Source: Allodiplogaster sudhausi (taxonomy: Eukaryota; Nematoda; Chromadorea; Rhabditida; Diplogasteridae). Taken from it: a stretch of DNA of 64,000 nucleotides. The position numbers and the translations under genes were made by a program. The number at the start of each line of letters is the position of its first letter. The stretch's first letter is position 1. Below are positions 46,780 to 58,682 of the stretch, piece after piece. The DNA is taken from positions 1,986,001 through 2,050,000 of the forward strand of contig CALZFC010000268.1 in NCBI GenBank assembly GCA_945643635.1, given 5' to 3'. The notes below the pieces were generated by a model that was not told the DNA's origin, searched no databases, and saw only the letters and a program-made list of their open reading frames with translations.

Positions 46780-48110
46780 CAGACGCTCATCAAGCTACTG
46801 GTGACAAAATGCCGTGAATTATTACGTCGGAAAAGTTGGAAGTAATTTTTTGGCGTCTTGCCGAAGAGAATTTAAATCAAGAAAGGGGAGGCAACAAGCG
46901 CCCACTTATTTCCTCATCCAATATTCCTAAAAAAAATGATTCATCACCTTTCCTTTTCTGTTTTCCTTCTAGATGATTCACCGCCAATTTTGGAGAAAAT
47001 AGAAAAAAAGCTTCCCCCTTACTCACTGTCAGTATTGAAGAATGTTCGTTAGTAATCGTTCATATTTTCTCAACTATAATGCAGAACACTGACTGGAAGG
47101 AATAAACGGACTTCGACTGAGAAAATTCTGTAAGATTTGTGATTAAAAGAGCAATAACGCTGTTCTGTTCGCAGTATTTTTAGCGCTTTATTCGAATTTT
47201 TTTTCTTCACTTTCTCGTACTTTGCACATCAAATAAAACGCTTCTGAGGCTGTTGATTTAAAGAGCAACTTTACTCATCTGAAAGCTGAGACATTGTGCC
47301 GAAGCAATACAAAAGGGAATGATAAAACATTACAGTGAGGAGACGCGTCCTCACAAAAAGGCAAAAATTACTTCAATCACCCTAATTTCGTGATGGTCAT
47401 CCAAAGCCAACGAGTCAAAAAGTGTGAGAATCGTGTATTCCTTCGTGTTTCAATTTTTTGATAGGTCAAACAATTTGTTTTAACGAAATTATTCATATTT
47501 GAAATATTTGTGCATAAAGAAATGGTTGTTGGTTGTAATCAAACAAGTTTTTTTTTTGCGTAAAACCAATTTTGTTTAATGAAATTGTTTGATCTATGTA
47601 TCAAACAGGTTTTTTTTAAATGAGATGCTACTGTTAAAAATCAATAGTTCTATTTAGTCGTTTGATAAGAAGTTATCAGCTTTTGCTTATAAATTTTAAT
47701 TTTACTATTTTTCAAAACTTGTTGTCCTGCATCATTATTTTGTCTCTACCCACGTTCAGAATAATAAATTATTAGAAGATATTTTCGTTTAAATTAGAAG
47801 AAAAAAAAACTATGCGATGCCGCAAGCCATGATTTGACAATATGGCATTTCTGAGCATTTTAGTTTCATATGCCATGTCGATTAGTCAGAAATGATGGAA
47901 AGGTTTAGCAGAAGGGAAGAAATGGACGAAAACGTTAGTCACCTATTTATTTGCTCGCAATCAGTCATATTCCGGTTATTCCTTTCTTTTAATGCTCTGA
48001 GTAGTTTCTCCCCTCTTCTCTCCTTCGGTTCTTTGTCGGTGCCCCGCCTTGTTCATTGCATAAAAGAAATAATGTAATAGCGTTTTGTGTCTGTGTACGT
48101 TTGTTTGTTC
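46780..48110 (+). promoter_or_regulatory. Duplicated upstream region of the secreted-family copy at 48,177
   Basis: Homologous to 49,570-50,860 and inverted to 18,740-20,060. Shared segments include 'agctactggtgacaaaa', 'gaacactgactggaaggaat' or close variants and 'gccatgtcgattagtcag'. It ends in an (AT)n run at 48,117-48,154 just before the start codon. Confidence 0.6.

Positions 48111-48116
<6 letters not shown>

Positions 48117-48154
<38 letters not shown>
48117..48154. repeat. (AT)n microsatellite
   Basis: About 38 bases of AT directly upstream of the first exon at 48,177. The copy at 50,866 has only a few AT units at the same place. Confidence 0.9.
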
Positions 48155-48158
<4 letters not shown>

Positions 48159-48176
48159 CATTGTAGACGGGTCGGA

Positions 48177-49303
48177 ATGAAGTTCTGGAATCCGTTAGTC
48201 GTCCTGATCTCAATCTCCATTGTCTTGATGGGTTAGTCAAAAGTTGACAAAAGTTATTAATATTCAGTGATAATCGTCATGAATTAATGCAAATTTTCCA
48301 GCAATTCATATTGTAGGGGCGCTGTCGATGAACTATGATGCCCACATTACCACCCTTGGATTTAGAGGCATAACAGTCAACCAGACCTGGTACAAGGTAT
48401 GAAGCATAGAAAATAAGCCTTGAGTTTATTTATAAATTAATTTCTCTGCATTAATACTTTAAACCCCTCTTGATATTGCGAAATAGATTCCCACTTACTG
48501 AATTTTCTCTATTACTACCCCTACCTGTACTAGATCCCCTGCCATCTAATAGTAGACCCTTTAAAATGCCATTGAAAAATAATACCCCTCCCTTATAAAA
48601 CCCCCCCTACTCCCCTCCAATGGTCCCCCCCCCCCTAACAGTCTAATACCTCGGCCCGAGACGTACCTCGAGTGGATCCTGGAGGCATAAGATGCTACCC
48701 CAAAGAACTGATAGTAAATTCATTCAAAATCTACGGCATTGCATTGAAGCAGAGGTATAAATCTCTTCTTATAAGACTAAAATGTTGTTATGTTATCAAT
48801 GTATTAGTCAACCACGTTGAAAAGTAATACCCCTCCCTCTAATAGAACCCCCCCCCCCCTTATCTAATAGTGATCCACCCTTGTAAGGAGTATTGGAAAA
48901 AAATTACCCCCGGGGGAACTAATAGAGAAAATACGGTATCTTCCTGTATTTTAATTGAGGAAGTCGAATTCGCTATGAATGACGATGATCCTGGAAGCTG
49001 CCCGGACGATTTGTTCTCGCCTCAAAAATCATTCTCTTAGCGTTCCCGGACCTCATGGAGACTTGTAAGTCGCCGATTCACTTCAGCTTCAGATGAATAG
49101 TTCAACTAAGCAGTTTCCTAATCCTTCTCATGCTCTCGTGGGGCAACCGCCGAAAGGTTTTAAACAAGTTACATAAATGTTACAGTAACCTGTCGCATTG
49201 GAGTACGACACGAGGTGAATTTGAGTGCACCAGAGATTACTGCGGATGAGGCAATGAATGAGACTTTCATAATCGAGAAGATCAAGGAGCTTGACTTTTA
49301 TTG
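48177..49303 (+). pseudogene. Secreted two-module family copy, truncated after exon 4
   Basis: Exon 1 48,177-48,231 (MKFWNPLVVLISISIVLMG), exon 2 48,302-48,396 (ALSMNYDAHITTLGFRGITV), exon 3 48,960-49,064, exon 4 49,186-49,303 (CRIGVRHEVNLSAPEITADE ... EKIKELDFYW). Exon 3 has lost one G near 49,007 (gacga where the copies at 51.2 and 55.1 kb have ggatt), shifting the frame. Intron 2 carries a MITE at 48,498-48,936. At about 49,430, inside intron 4, homology stops and a tail-exon relic plus the next copy's upstream block begin, so exons 5 and 6 are missing. Not expected to make a full protein. Confidence 0.8.
48498..48936. mobile_element. TA-flanked MITE with a visible empty site in a paralogue
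   Basis: The insert lies between TA at 48,496-48,497 and TA at 48,937-48,938. The homologous intron at 51,182 reads cTTATCTTCC with a single TA and no insert, showing a TA target duplication as for Tc1/mariner-type MITEs. The ends are related to tattttctctattagtac and its inverse; the left one is slightly mutated. Confidence 0.9.
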
Positions 49304-49435
49304 GTCAGTCATATAATATTCATTGTCTGCTAAGACTACTTAATCGTCAATTCATTCACAAACGGGACTTGGTAAATATCATCAGAATGAATCAGTCAAG
49401 CGGAAGAGCGAATGTTAGGTTTTTCTCATTTGACT

Positions 49436-49545
49436 GCTCGTCGCCCACCGACGAGATGACGGTGTCGATCTTCATGTTCACGCGCCTGTATTTTGAATTT
49501 GATTTTGAATTCTTATTTGGCGCGAAATTAAAATTGACCGGGATA
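49436..49545 (-). pseudogene. Broken copy of the membrane-family tail exon
   Basis: The minus strand has the DTVISSVGDEQS block, but the first CTGAAG is lost, ATGCAG has become ATACAG, and the sequence ends after 'gacgagcagtc' at the duplication junction. It is a relic carried along at the far end of the next copy's upstream block. Confidence 0.75.
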
Positions 49546-49569
49546 TCATCCAAGTCTGCCTATTAGACA

Positions 49570-50860
49570 CGTACTATCTGAGATCCTGTGAAAAACCTAA
49601 AATATCAGACGCTCCTTAAGCTACTGGTGACAAAACGTCGTGAATTATTACGTCTGAAAAGTTGGAAGTAATTTTTTTTGGAGTATTGCCGAAGAGAATT
49701 TAAATCAAGAAAGGGGGAATAACAAGCGCCCACCTATTTCCTATTCGAATGTTCTAAAGAAAATGATTCACCACCTTTCCTCTCTGTTTTCCTTCCAGCT
49801 GATTCACCGGCCAATTTTGGAGATAATAGGAAAAACTTCCTCCTTGCTCATTGTCAGTATTGAAGAATGTTCATTAGTATTCGGACATATTTTCTCACAA
49901 TCAGCTATAATGCAGAACACTGACTACAAGGAATAAACGGACTTCGACTGAGTAAAAGACCAAGAACGCTGATCTTGAACATAACAAGCTTCGCCCGTAC
50001 TTTTAGCGCTTTATTCGAATTTTTTTTCAATTTATCGTTTGCACGACAAATACAAGAACTTCTGATGTTGCTGATTAAAAGAACAACTTTACTCATCTGA
50101 AATCTGAGACATTGTGCCGAAGCAATACAAAAGGGAATGATAAAACATTACAGTGAGGAGACGCGTCCTCACGAAAAGGCAAAAACTACTACAGTCACCC
50201 TAATTTCGTGATGGTCATCCACAGCCAACGAGTCAAAAAGTGTGAGATTCGTGTATTCCTCCGTGTTTCAATTTTTTGATAGGTCAAACAATTTGTTTTA
50301 ACGAAATTTTTCATATTTCAAATATCTGTGCATCAAGAAATGGTTGTTGTTTGTAAGCAAACAATTTTTTGCATAAAACCAAAAATCAATAGTTCAATTT
50401 AGTCATTTGATAAGAATAAATTAGCTTTTGCTTTAAATTTTAATTTTACTATTTTCAAGATTAGTTGTCCTGCATCATTATTTTGTGTCTACCCAAGTCC
50501 AGAATAATAAATTAGGAGATATTTTCGTTTAAATATGAAGAAAAAACTATGCGGTGCCGCAAGCCATGATTTGACAATACGGCATTTCTGAGCATTTTAG
50601 TTTCATATGCCATGTCGATTAGTCAGTAATGATGGAAAGGTTTAGCGGAAGTGAAGAAATGGACAAAAACGTTAGTCACCGTATTTATTTGCTTAATGCT
50701 CTGAATAATTACTCCTCTTTTCTCTCCTTCCGTTCTTTGTCAGTGACGCCCTTTTTCATTGCATAAAAGAAATAATGTAATCGCCTTTTTGTGGCCGTGT
50801 ACGTCTATTTGTTCGGGTTTTTCTAAAATATATATTCCGTTTTATTCATTGTAGATCGAG
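49570..50860 (+). promoter_or_regulatory. Duplicated upstream region of the secreted-family copy at 50,866
   Basis: Homologous to 46,780-48,110, and inverted to 18,740-20,060. An acceptor-like 'ttttattcattgtag' 15 bases before the ATG, also present at 48,177, could be a trans- or cis-splice acceptor. Confidence 0.6.
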
Positions 50861-50865
50861 TCAGA

Positions 50866-52516
50866 ATGATGTTCTGGAATCCGTTCGTCTCCCTGGTCTC
50901 CTTCACCATTGTCTTGATGGGTTTGTCACAAGTCGACAAAACTTCTTAATATTCATTGATTATCGTCATGAATTAATGTAAAGTTTTCAGCAATTCATAT
51001 TGATGGGGCGCTGTCGATGAAGTATGATGCCCACATGACCACCTTGGGATTTAGAGACATAACAATCAACCAGACGTTATTCAAGGTATGAAGCATAGAA
51101 AATAAGCCTTGAGTTTATTTTATTTTTTTTTCTGCATTAATACTTAAAACCCCTTTTGATATGGCGAAATAGATTCCCGCTTATCTTCCTGCATTTTAAT
51201 TGAGGATGTCGAATTCGCTATCAATGACGATCGGAACGATGAGTCTGGAAGCTGCACGGACGGATTTGCTCTCGCCTCAAAAAGTATTCTCCTAGCATTC
51301 CCGGACATCGTGAATACTTGTTAGTCGCCGATTCACATCAGCTTCAGATGAACGAAAGTTTCAACTCAGCAGTTTCCTAATCCTTTTTCATTCTCTTGTG
51401 CATAATTTCACTGTACAGGAACTTATGTACATATCTTTTTTTTAAATTTTAATCAAATGGTTGTTACAGTAACTTGTCGCATTGGAGTGCGACACGTGGC
51501 AAATTTGAGCGCACCGGAGCTTACAGTAGAGGAGGCCAGCAATAAGACTTTCGTCATCGAGAAGATAAAGGAACTTAACTTTCATTGGTCAGCTGTTTAA
51601 TATTCATTTTTCCGCTGATATTTAGTCGTCATTTCATTCTCAAACTGGACTTGGTAAATATCACCACAATGAATCAGGCTGAAGAGCATATGTTTTTAGG
51701 CTTAAATAATTTTGTTTTAATATTTTAGGTATTTGGATGGGCAGAGTCTTGAGCTGACTCATATTGACGATGTTCACAAAATGATCTAAATGAGAAAGGA
51801 CACTCGGGTGCTCCAGCGGGCCTATCATACTATTGTGGTTGAGGACCTAAGGTTCCGCATCATTGCTGTGCCCGACAATTTTGATTTCGAAGAAATCGAT
51901 GCGGAAATCTGCTGCATGCGAAATCCTTTGCTCCCCTCTTCCCAAGCTCCAACATATCCAGAATATCCGGCAGTTGGTGCTGGTCGCCATGACGTGACGA
52001 TCAAGGGAGATCATTACAAAAATGTTTCCTACATCATGACAACCGACAGTGTCTGTCCGTACGGAATGAAGCCTGCCATTGTCACGCCAAAGGTGAACAC
52101 CCTTGTCTAATAATTGTTAATCAAAATGTCTCTTTCGATTACGGTTCTGACTCAAAATATATCATTGCTATGGAACTAACGGCAATGAAACATTGGAGTT
52201 CCCGGTCGGAAGCGGCTGCCTCGTGTCTGCTGCTTTCGTTGGCAGTCCGACTCCGTTGTCTGGCGAGGATCCGAACGACCAGAAAGTGAGGCGAAGTCAC
52301 TTCCATTGGGTGGTTGGCGGCAAGCCGGCCGGCCGCATCCCCGACGAGTTTTGGCATCCGTCTGAACCTTCTCTCCATTCTCATCCGAGCCTTGAATCTC
52401 TGCAATTCGCAAACGTCTGGACCAATGGAGATTGTATATATGTCGATAGTAGTAGGCGATCACGCTGCTGCATGGACCTGACGCAGGCAGAGATCTTCAT
52501 TCAGCCGAGTGCATGA
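50866..52516 (+). CDS. Secreted two-module protein, the most complete copy (one in-frame TAA)
   Basis: Six exons in phase: 50,866-50,920, 50,991-51,085, 51,205-51,319, 51,470-51,587, 51,729-52,092, 52,199-52,516; 354 codons. Signal peptide [19 protein letters not shown]. Module 1: DAHMTTLGFRDITINQTLFK, CTDGFALASKSILLAFPD, TCRIGVRHVANLSAPEL, EKIKELNFHWYLDG, ICCMRNP. Module 2: GAGRHDVTIKG, DSVCPYGMKPAIVTPK, GCLVSAAFVGSPTPLSGEDP, SHFHWVVGGKPAGRIPDEFW, RCCMDLTQAEIFIQPSA. The two modules share a layout of a V/M-T-x-x-G strand, Cys-x-x-G, an intron, Cys, F-x-W and a closing CCM, so the protein arose by internal duplication. An in-frame TAA (51,787-51,789) replaces the TAT of the copy at 58.7 kb. 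Presumably secreted; no known family was recognised. The F-x-W/W-x-x-x-EP pattern is faintly C-type-lectin-like, but that is a weak guess. Confidence 0.7.
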
Positions 52517-52639
52517 AACGCCACAACTACACTCCTACTGCGAATAAGGTTTTCATTCAGCCGAACATTTCCTTGTTCATCAATTCTTTTTTTTTTCTTC
52601 GACAATCACGCGGAAGTGATAATAAGCCGTTTCCAAATA

Positions 52640-53460
52640 TGAAAGAAAATAAGTTAGCACGAAAAGATCCATTAGGTTAATTGGCGTTATATTTACTATC
52701 GTGAACCATTCAGACAACCACGTTATATCATGAACCATTCAGACAACCACGTCCAATTCCGCGCAAGCAATAAGCCTCTTCGTCTTCTCAGCTGTCCTCT
52801 GCTCGCTTGCAGCCTTCGCTCCTTCCTTGAATGATTTTGCTCGAATTCTGTCACAATGCCTCCATATTAGCAAATTGAGAGAAAACGAAACCCCGTCCTT
52901 GTTTCCCTTGCTTTCCAAGTTAGAACACATGCGTTTCCCTAGCCTTCCTTGATCTACTCAGCTAAGGCTTCCATGCTGTGTTTCCGCCATTTCACTACCT
53001 TTCTTCTTCCTCTGAACTTGTCAGGAGCGATACTTCTTTCTTTCTCTCATCTTGTTTTTTTTGTACCATGCTTTCTCCACTAATTCTTTATAGCATAACC
53101 ATGCCTTTATGAAAGATTTAGTTGTTCATGCCGGATAGCTATGAATAAATTGCTTCGCGTATATTTGTGAACGTTCACATTTCATGCATAAGCGCAAATT
53201 CAGGAGATCGGAGTTATTTTCCCCTTATTTATTTTCAGCTTCCAACGGGTGGCATTTTCGTCCCACTAAGCTTTCTTTCATTCTGCCCAATTGTTTCATC
53301 GAATAAATATTATTGAACCAATCAAAAGTCATATAACTTCACATTTATTGTATCTAACACTATAAATTTGTCAGTTTCAGCATCGTGTTCGTCTAGGAGA
53401 AAGAGATGTGTTTGTGTGTATTTGTGTTTGTGAGTGTGCTTTATCCGAATCCCTTGGACA
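52640..53460. repeat. Segment inverted relative to 16,880-17,700
   Basis: Contains the inverse of the 3' flank of the copy at 17.8 kb, including 'aataagcctcttcgtcttct' and 'ttgaaccaatcaaaagtcat'-like runs. No gene recognised within it. Confidence 0.75.
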
Positions 53461-53464
53461 AGGT

Positions 53465-53584
53465 TCAGGCCGCCTTCTTCTGAGCACGCGACTTCTTGGG
53501 TGTCTTTTTCTCCTTTGACTGCTCGTCGCCCACCGACGAGATGACGGTGTCGATCTTCTTGTTCACGCGCATCAGCGCCTGCAT
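53465..53584 (-). CDS. Membrane-family tail exon, intact copy
   Basis: Reads MQALMRVNKKIDTVISSVGD then EQSKEKKTPKKSRAQKKAA, stop. As at 16,748, the ATGCAG can be a start or an acceptor. No transmembrane exon was found upstream (53.6-54.1 kb), so it may be an orphan exon or a minimal gene. Confidence 0.45.
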   Translation of the reverse strand: MQALMRVNKKIDTVISSVGDEQSKEKKTPKKSRAQKKAA

Positions 53585-54525
53585 TTTGTAACTGATTTTG
53601 AATTCTTGTTTTGGCGCGAAATTAAAATTGACCGGGAACGTCATCCAAGTCTCCCTATTACAAAACACTTATCTGAGACTTTGAAGATTAAACTGCTCAA
53701 ATATATGTAGTTTTATAAAAGAGGAGTCAATGATGAAAATCCTGATTGCATTTAATGAATATATCGAACGAATTAGGGCATATTTCAACGAGACAAAATG
53801 CACTAAAACATACGAAGTTAATCTATGTAAATGGTAACTACTGTAAATTTCCTTGCTGTATTTTGACCGATTTTTTTCAGGAACTGTTCAATTCGAGCGA
53901 TACATCTTTTAGATCCTGCGATGTGCATCTACGTCCTGCTCGCCAGTTTGCTTCTCTTCTTCCTTTCACGAGTGGTCGCTTAATCGAGCTCGACAAATCA
54001 GAGTTCGGTTTAAGGAGGACAATCATCAATTAATATGTAGGTCGAATTTGCGCGTTCGCCCTGGGAGTAATCACTTTCATTTCGCAGGAAACGGAAAATA
54101 ATTTGAGGTTTCACACTGCCGCTGCCCTTCGCACTCTCCAGTACTGATGCAAATTTTGTCCCGGAGTTTAGAATATTTGAGCATTTACCAATTCCGTGCC
54201 AAATGACCGCCTCCTCATTCGATAACCCACAGAAGTGTATTTGCTATTATTTAGGCAAAACGTGCAAAGTGGTAAAAAAAAAGAAAATTCGAAGCACAAA
54301 AAGTATTGTGAAACATGAATAGTTCAGGAAGAGTTCACTTGCACTTTTCGCAAATCTTATATAATCTGCTCTGTCTCGTTCCATTTATTCCTTCCCTTTA
54401 GTCTCCTGCATCATTCCTCTCGTTTTCGTTCCTGTCAACCTGTCGGCTCTTGGTTGGTTTCGCCCTTTTTTTTACTACACGAAGAAATAACGAGTTAACT
54501 TTCTTCCAGGATGGATTGCCGCAGA

Positions 54526-56270
54526 ATGAAGTTCTGTCGCCTTTTTCCCTCTCGCCGTCGTCTTCTTGGGTTAGAAGAGCCAATAATAAATATCCTAAAT
54601 TATTAATAGAAAATTATCCTTCAGGAACGCAAATTGGCGGATCACGATCGATGGACTATGATTTCTCGATGACCAGCCTGGGCTTTGCAGATGCGACAAT
54701 CAGCGGAACGACATATAAAGTACGAAATTCGGACATGAACTTCAATAGCTCCGATTTAAAGAAAAAGTCGCATTTAGTAATAAGTAGAACTAAATATCAT
54801 GCAAAAAACCACGTTTACTTTAATTTCAGTTTCATTAGAACCGCAACTTTAGGTTTTATTTGATTTAGAATCTTGAGCTAGTTGGATAAAATCTGGAAGA
54901 CTTATCGAGCGATCAAATTATCCTTTACTTAAGCAACAATACTTCTGAATGTGAAAATAGTTACAAATCTATGAATTTTTATGAAACCTCCTTTTTGCTT
55001 AAAAAAAAATGTTTTTAAAAGAGAGACAACATAATTTTTTTAGTAGATGTGATTTCAGGATCTGGAAGTGGTTGCGAATGGTACCAGAGGAAAGAACGAC
55101 GACCGATGCCCGGAAGGATTTGTTCTCGCTTCTGCAAGCATTATGAAAGCAATACCAAATTATGATGGTTAGTCGCCGTTACACTTCGAACAAAAACTAG
55201 CCTAACAAAACTAATTAACTAAAGATATGTTAAAGAAGGTATTACAGGATTCTGTCGCATTGGCGTTGTACACGAAGCGAATGAATGAGAGTGCAGCAAA
55301 GTTGACTCTGGAGCAGGCGAACAATGAAACATTCCTCACTGAGAAGATCAAGGAGCTTGACTTCCACTGGTCGGTCATTTAATATTCATTATTGAGGTGA
55401 AAGGTGTTTTTACCTTTTTGAGACAAAAAAAAATCATCAGAGATTAATGAGATCGTGCTGAAAAGTTGTTAGTATCATGCATTATTTGCGTTAGTTTCGA
55501 AAAGTTTTTATTCTAGGTACCTGGATGGCGAGCGTCTTGAGACTGTTCATGCTGACTACGTGCGAAGTCATCGCGAGATAGCAGGGAAGATTCTGGCACT
55601 CAAGCTGGCCTTCTTCTTGATATATAATAATGGACGCCTCGAAGCGATGATGGATGACGGGGATGGATCTGCTGCATGCGCCATCCCAACTTCCCCGTCC
55701 CTCGAACTCCCTCTTATCCGAATTATCCGGAAATTGGTATTGGACGTCACGACGTCACCATCAGTGGACACGAGTACAAGAATGTTCCGTACGTCATTAC
55801 AGACGAGCGTTGCCCTGACGGAAAACAGAAGGCCATTGTCACGAATAAGGTACACAATAGCGTTCCACTAAGTCGAAAACGATAATGACAGCTCAGGAGT
55901 CGTTCGTTTTCCCGAGACGATTCTCCTGTTCCTTGTCTGCCGCCTTCGTTGGCAGTCCGACTCCGTTGTCTGGCGAGTATCCGAGCGACCTCAAAGTCAA
56001 GAGAAGTCGTTTCCAATGGATCGTCGATGGGAAATCTGTTGGGGTCATCCCGGTAGAGTTTTGGGCTGAGGGAGAACCGGATGGGAGCCTGGTTAACCTC
56101 CTGAATATCTCGGTGGCGATAGGAAGTCAAGAGGACTTTATGCGTACTACGATAGCCGTGACACCGTTCATCCCTGTTGCATGGACTTGACACAGGCAAA
56201 GACCACCACAACTGCCACTGAGGCAGAGACCTCCACGACTACAACTGAGGTTAATATTGATGAGAAATGA
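54526..56270 (+). pseudogene. Secreted two-module family copy with four frame breaks
   Basis: Exons: 54,526-54,569, 54,624-54,719 (GSRSMDYDFSMTSLGFADAT), 55,059-55,167 (CPEGFVLASASIMKAIPNYD), 55,248-55,369, 55,518-55,849 and about 55,897-56,270. Breaks: the signal exon has lost about ten bases, so the ATG is out of frame with FFPLAVVFLG; exon 4 has a four-base duplication (gaatgaatga) that brings a TGA; exon 5 changes frame just before CCMRHPNFPVPRTPSYPNYP; exon 6 changes frame between FWAEGEPDG and HPCCMDLTQAKTTTTATEAE. The C-terminus adds a Thr-rich end. Module 2 still has GIGRHDVTISGHEYKNVPYV and SAAFVGSPTPLSGEYPSDLK. The pattern of independent small indels argues for a pseudogene, though indel errors in the assembly could contribute. 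Confidence 0.8.
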
Positions 56271-56279
56271 AGAGCAAAC

Positions 56280-57350
56280 CGATTTTTACTATGGCACGAT
56301 TTAATAAAACGTGATAGTGTTAAATTCAAATTTAGATGCAGAAATTTAACATCTTTTTTATCTGATGTTATGTTTTGCATATTTTTCAAAAAATGGTGTT
56401 CACGTTCAGACAAAGTCTGCGGTACGCCTCTTCCTCTTCTCCGCGATTCTCTTCTCTCATGCGGCCATCACTCTTTTCTAGACATTCAAGTATAAATTAG
56501 TTTGTTCGAGTTTGAGATACCGAATTGCCACTAATCAGAGCGTCGGTGATGAAGGAATCATCGCTGTTGAAACACATTTATGTATGCAAGAGGTCATCGA
56601 GTCAGTGTTCTAATTGTAAGAAACCGCAAGGATATTTTACCATTTGCATACAAACATATATGCATATGGACTACATCGGTGGAGATTGTGGTAATTAAGC
56701 TTCTACAAAGAAAAACACGGCAACTGTTCCAATAATATATTTAATGTCCATATTCAGACAGCCTATATGTCCACTCTAAAGAAGACTTCGAATTTTGAAC
56801 AAAAACAATTATGCTCCTTTAATTAGTCATAGTCTATATTACTCTTATCTGCATTTTCGTTCGTTTCGCGTTAAATCTAATATTTTTCCAGCTGTGCCAA
56901 CTAATCCATATATCTTTTTATGAAAAAACATGCAGAAATATTTTAATTCAACAGCCCCTTTTTACGCTTCTGCAGTCGCACTCATGGTCAGACTCGAGTA
57001 GCCAAAACTTGGGCAATATTCAGATGCAGCTCTTCATCGCATTTATTCTTCAGGTGTGCAATAAGAAAAGGAGAAAAAACTTATTGTTGAATTCGCGCTA
57101 TTTACATTGAATACCATCTATGCGTGGCACCCTAAATTCGGGAAATTGGTAATAATTTGAATGTCGTACATTTGTGATGTGAACTGGAAAAACAATCGTG
57201 CATTCGGTTATCTCTTTCAATGTGACAATTCCTAGGAAAAAAAGTTGGCTGTAGATGGCGCGTTTGAGCGAACCATACTTTTCGTAATTTCCAGTTTCTG
57301 CGTCAGGTTAGCTTTCGGTGCATTAGATGAGAAAGCTTTAAACTGCTTTC
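56280..57350. other. No gene recognised
   Basis: AT-rich sequence between the secreted pseudogene and the tRNA-like copy. No coding region, repeat array or RNA gene was recognised. Confidence 0.5.
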
Positions 57351-57353
57351 GAG

Positions 57354-57423
57354 GCTTCCGTGGTGTAATGGTTAGCATGGATGCCTTCCAAGCATTCGAG
57401 GGGGGTTCGATTCCCGTGGACGC
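57354..57423 (+). pseudogene. tRNA-Gly(UCC) pseudogene
   Basis: Nearly identical to the tRNA at 22,481 through the D and anticodon arms (TGGTGTAATGGTTAGCATGG, anticodon TCC). However, the T-stem 3' side reads CCCGT instead of CCCCC, one base is missing, and the acceptor stem GCTTCCG no longer pairs with TGGACGC. The flank cgcaaaa is shared, so it is a decayed duplicate. Confidence 0.85.
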
Positions 57424-57959
57424 AAAATTTTTTGATATCCATCATTGACATCTTGCATCGTTTATGTATGTTTTTTCTCCGTCAAAGAGGCATTTTTGTT
57501 TAAAAAAAGAGAAGAAATTGAAAAGATTATAATACATTTTCTTAAACTGGTATACATTTTTATCGATGCTTTTTTACAGTAGTACAATTGCTCATCTTCT
57601 CACTGATTCTTTTACGATCATGCAAATATTTACGATGGAATAATTCAAGAAAATGTTTGGATGGATATGATGGAAAAGAGAAGAACGCTAAGAACGCGCC
57701 ACCCGCATCCCGTACTGCCGCAGCCAAGCCTCTTGTCCGCCATATCCGAATAGTATTCGATGCAGTAGAAGCTCATCTGGACGAAAAGTACATATTGATT
57801 GATTGGGTAGTTGGAAGACCAAGTAGCATATCATCATGGGCTTTTACAGCTTAACCCTCATTTAAATGTTATGTAATTACATTTTTTTCACACTTTCAAA
57901 ATTCAGGAAAGATAGTCAACAAAACATAATCAGTTGAGAAAGAAAATTAAAAGACCAGC

Positions 57960-58345
57960 AGCGAACCTGTGACTTGGATACTGTCTTCGCGTCAATGAGT
58001 TCTGACTGGCCGAAAGGCGCGTTGTCCGTGTAGAGCAGACATGCCGGGCCGGGTGAAACGGAGGAGAAACTCTGCGGAAGAGACAGAGGCAGAACGGGCG
58101 CCCACGCATTGCCGTTCAGACTTGAGTGTGCACAATAAGGGTAATTGCTTCTCTCTCTAACCTACACATATTAGTCATTTCTTTATGGGGAAAATAGGAA
58201 CAATGATGAGAAATTCCAGACTGACTTCCAAAAATACTTTCCATCTTTCGACAGGACCGATGGATTTGGAAGGAAGCCGTTGACAAAGGACAATCCGACC
58301 GGCATGTTCGGAGTCGCGTGCATTGCAACTGAGCTTGGACGATGG
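57960..58345 (-). CDS. Partial gene of unknown family, two exons visible
   Basis: On the minus strand an exon around 58,325-58,231 reads MHATPNMPVGLSFVNGFLPN then PSVLSKDGKYFW. It can splice at a GTCAGT donor to an exon at about 58,125-57,967 reading NLNGNAWAPVLPLSLPQSFS, then PGPACLLYTDNAPFGQSELI and DAKTVSKSQ before a GTTCGC donor. The phase is consistent and codon composition looks coding. I do not recognise the protein. Further exons to the left were not found with confidence. Confidence 0.35.
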
Positions 58346-58682
58346 AAATTGATCTATCTTATTTTTCTTGCTGTTTTGCAAATCAACACGGAAAAAGCGA
58401 CTGTTAGCCGGATTTCGCTATTGATCTCTTTTTAACGCTTAAGAATCTCATTATCAGAGATGATTAAAAGATTGTTTTGAGTTACTCTCAAATGGCGGGA
58501 GACTCGAAAAGTCGTCTCCAACCTCGATCTCCGTTCTGGTTAAATACTTGTGAGCGGCTTACTGGTCAGTTATGTATGTAATTCCTCATTGCCAGAAAAA
58601 AATTAAACTTGGCAAATATTGTACTATATCATGACGAAAAGCGAAACTCATGAATTATGTTTCTAAAAGGCATTAATTTTAG

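Noticed and set aside
50866..52516. Assignment of the secreted family to C-type lectins
   Set aside because: The F-x-W and W-x-x-x-EP patterns are suggestive, but the full set of lectin-fold cysteines and the WND-type motif are not visible, so it was left unnamed.
53920..53985. A plus-strand signal-peptide-like reading MCIYVLLASLLLFFLSRVVA
   Set aside because: It ends in a stop right after the hydrophobic stretch and no downstream exon of a known family follows; it could be chance in AT/CT-rich sequence.
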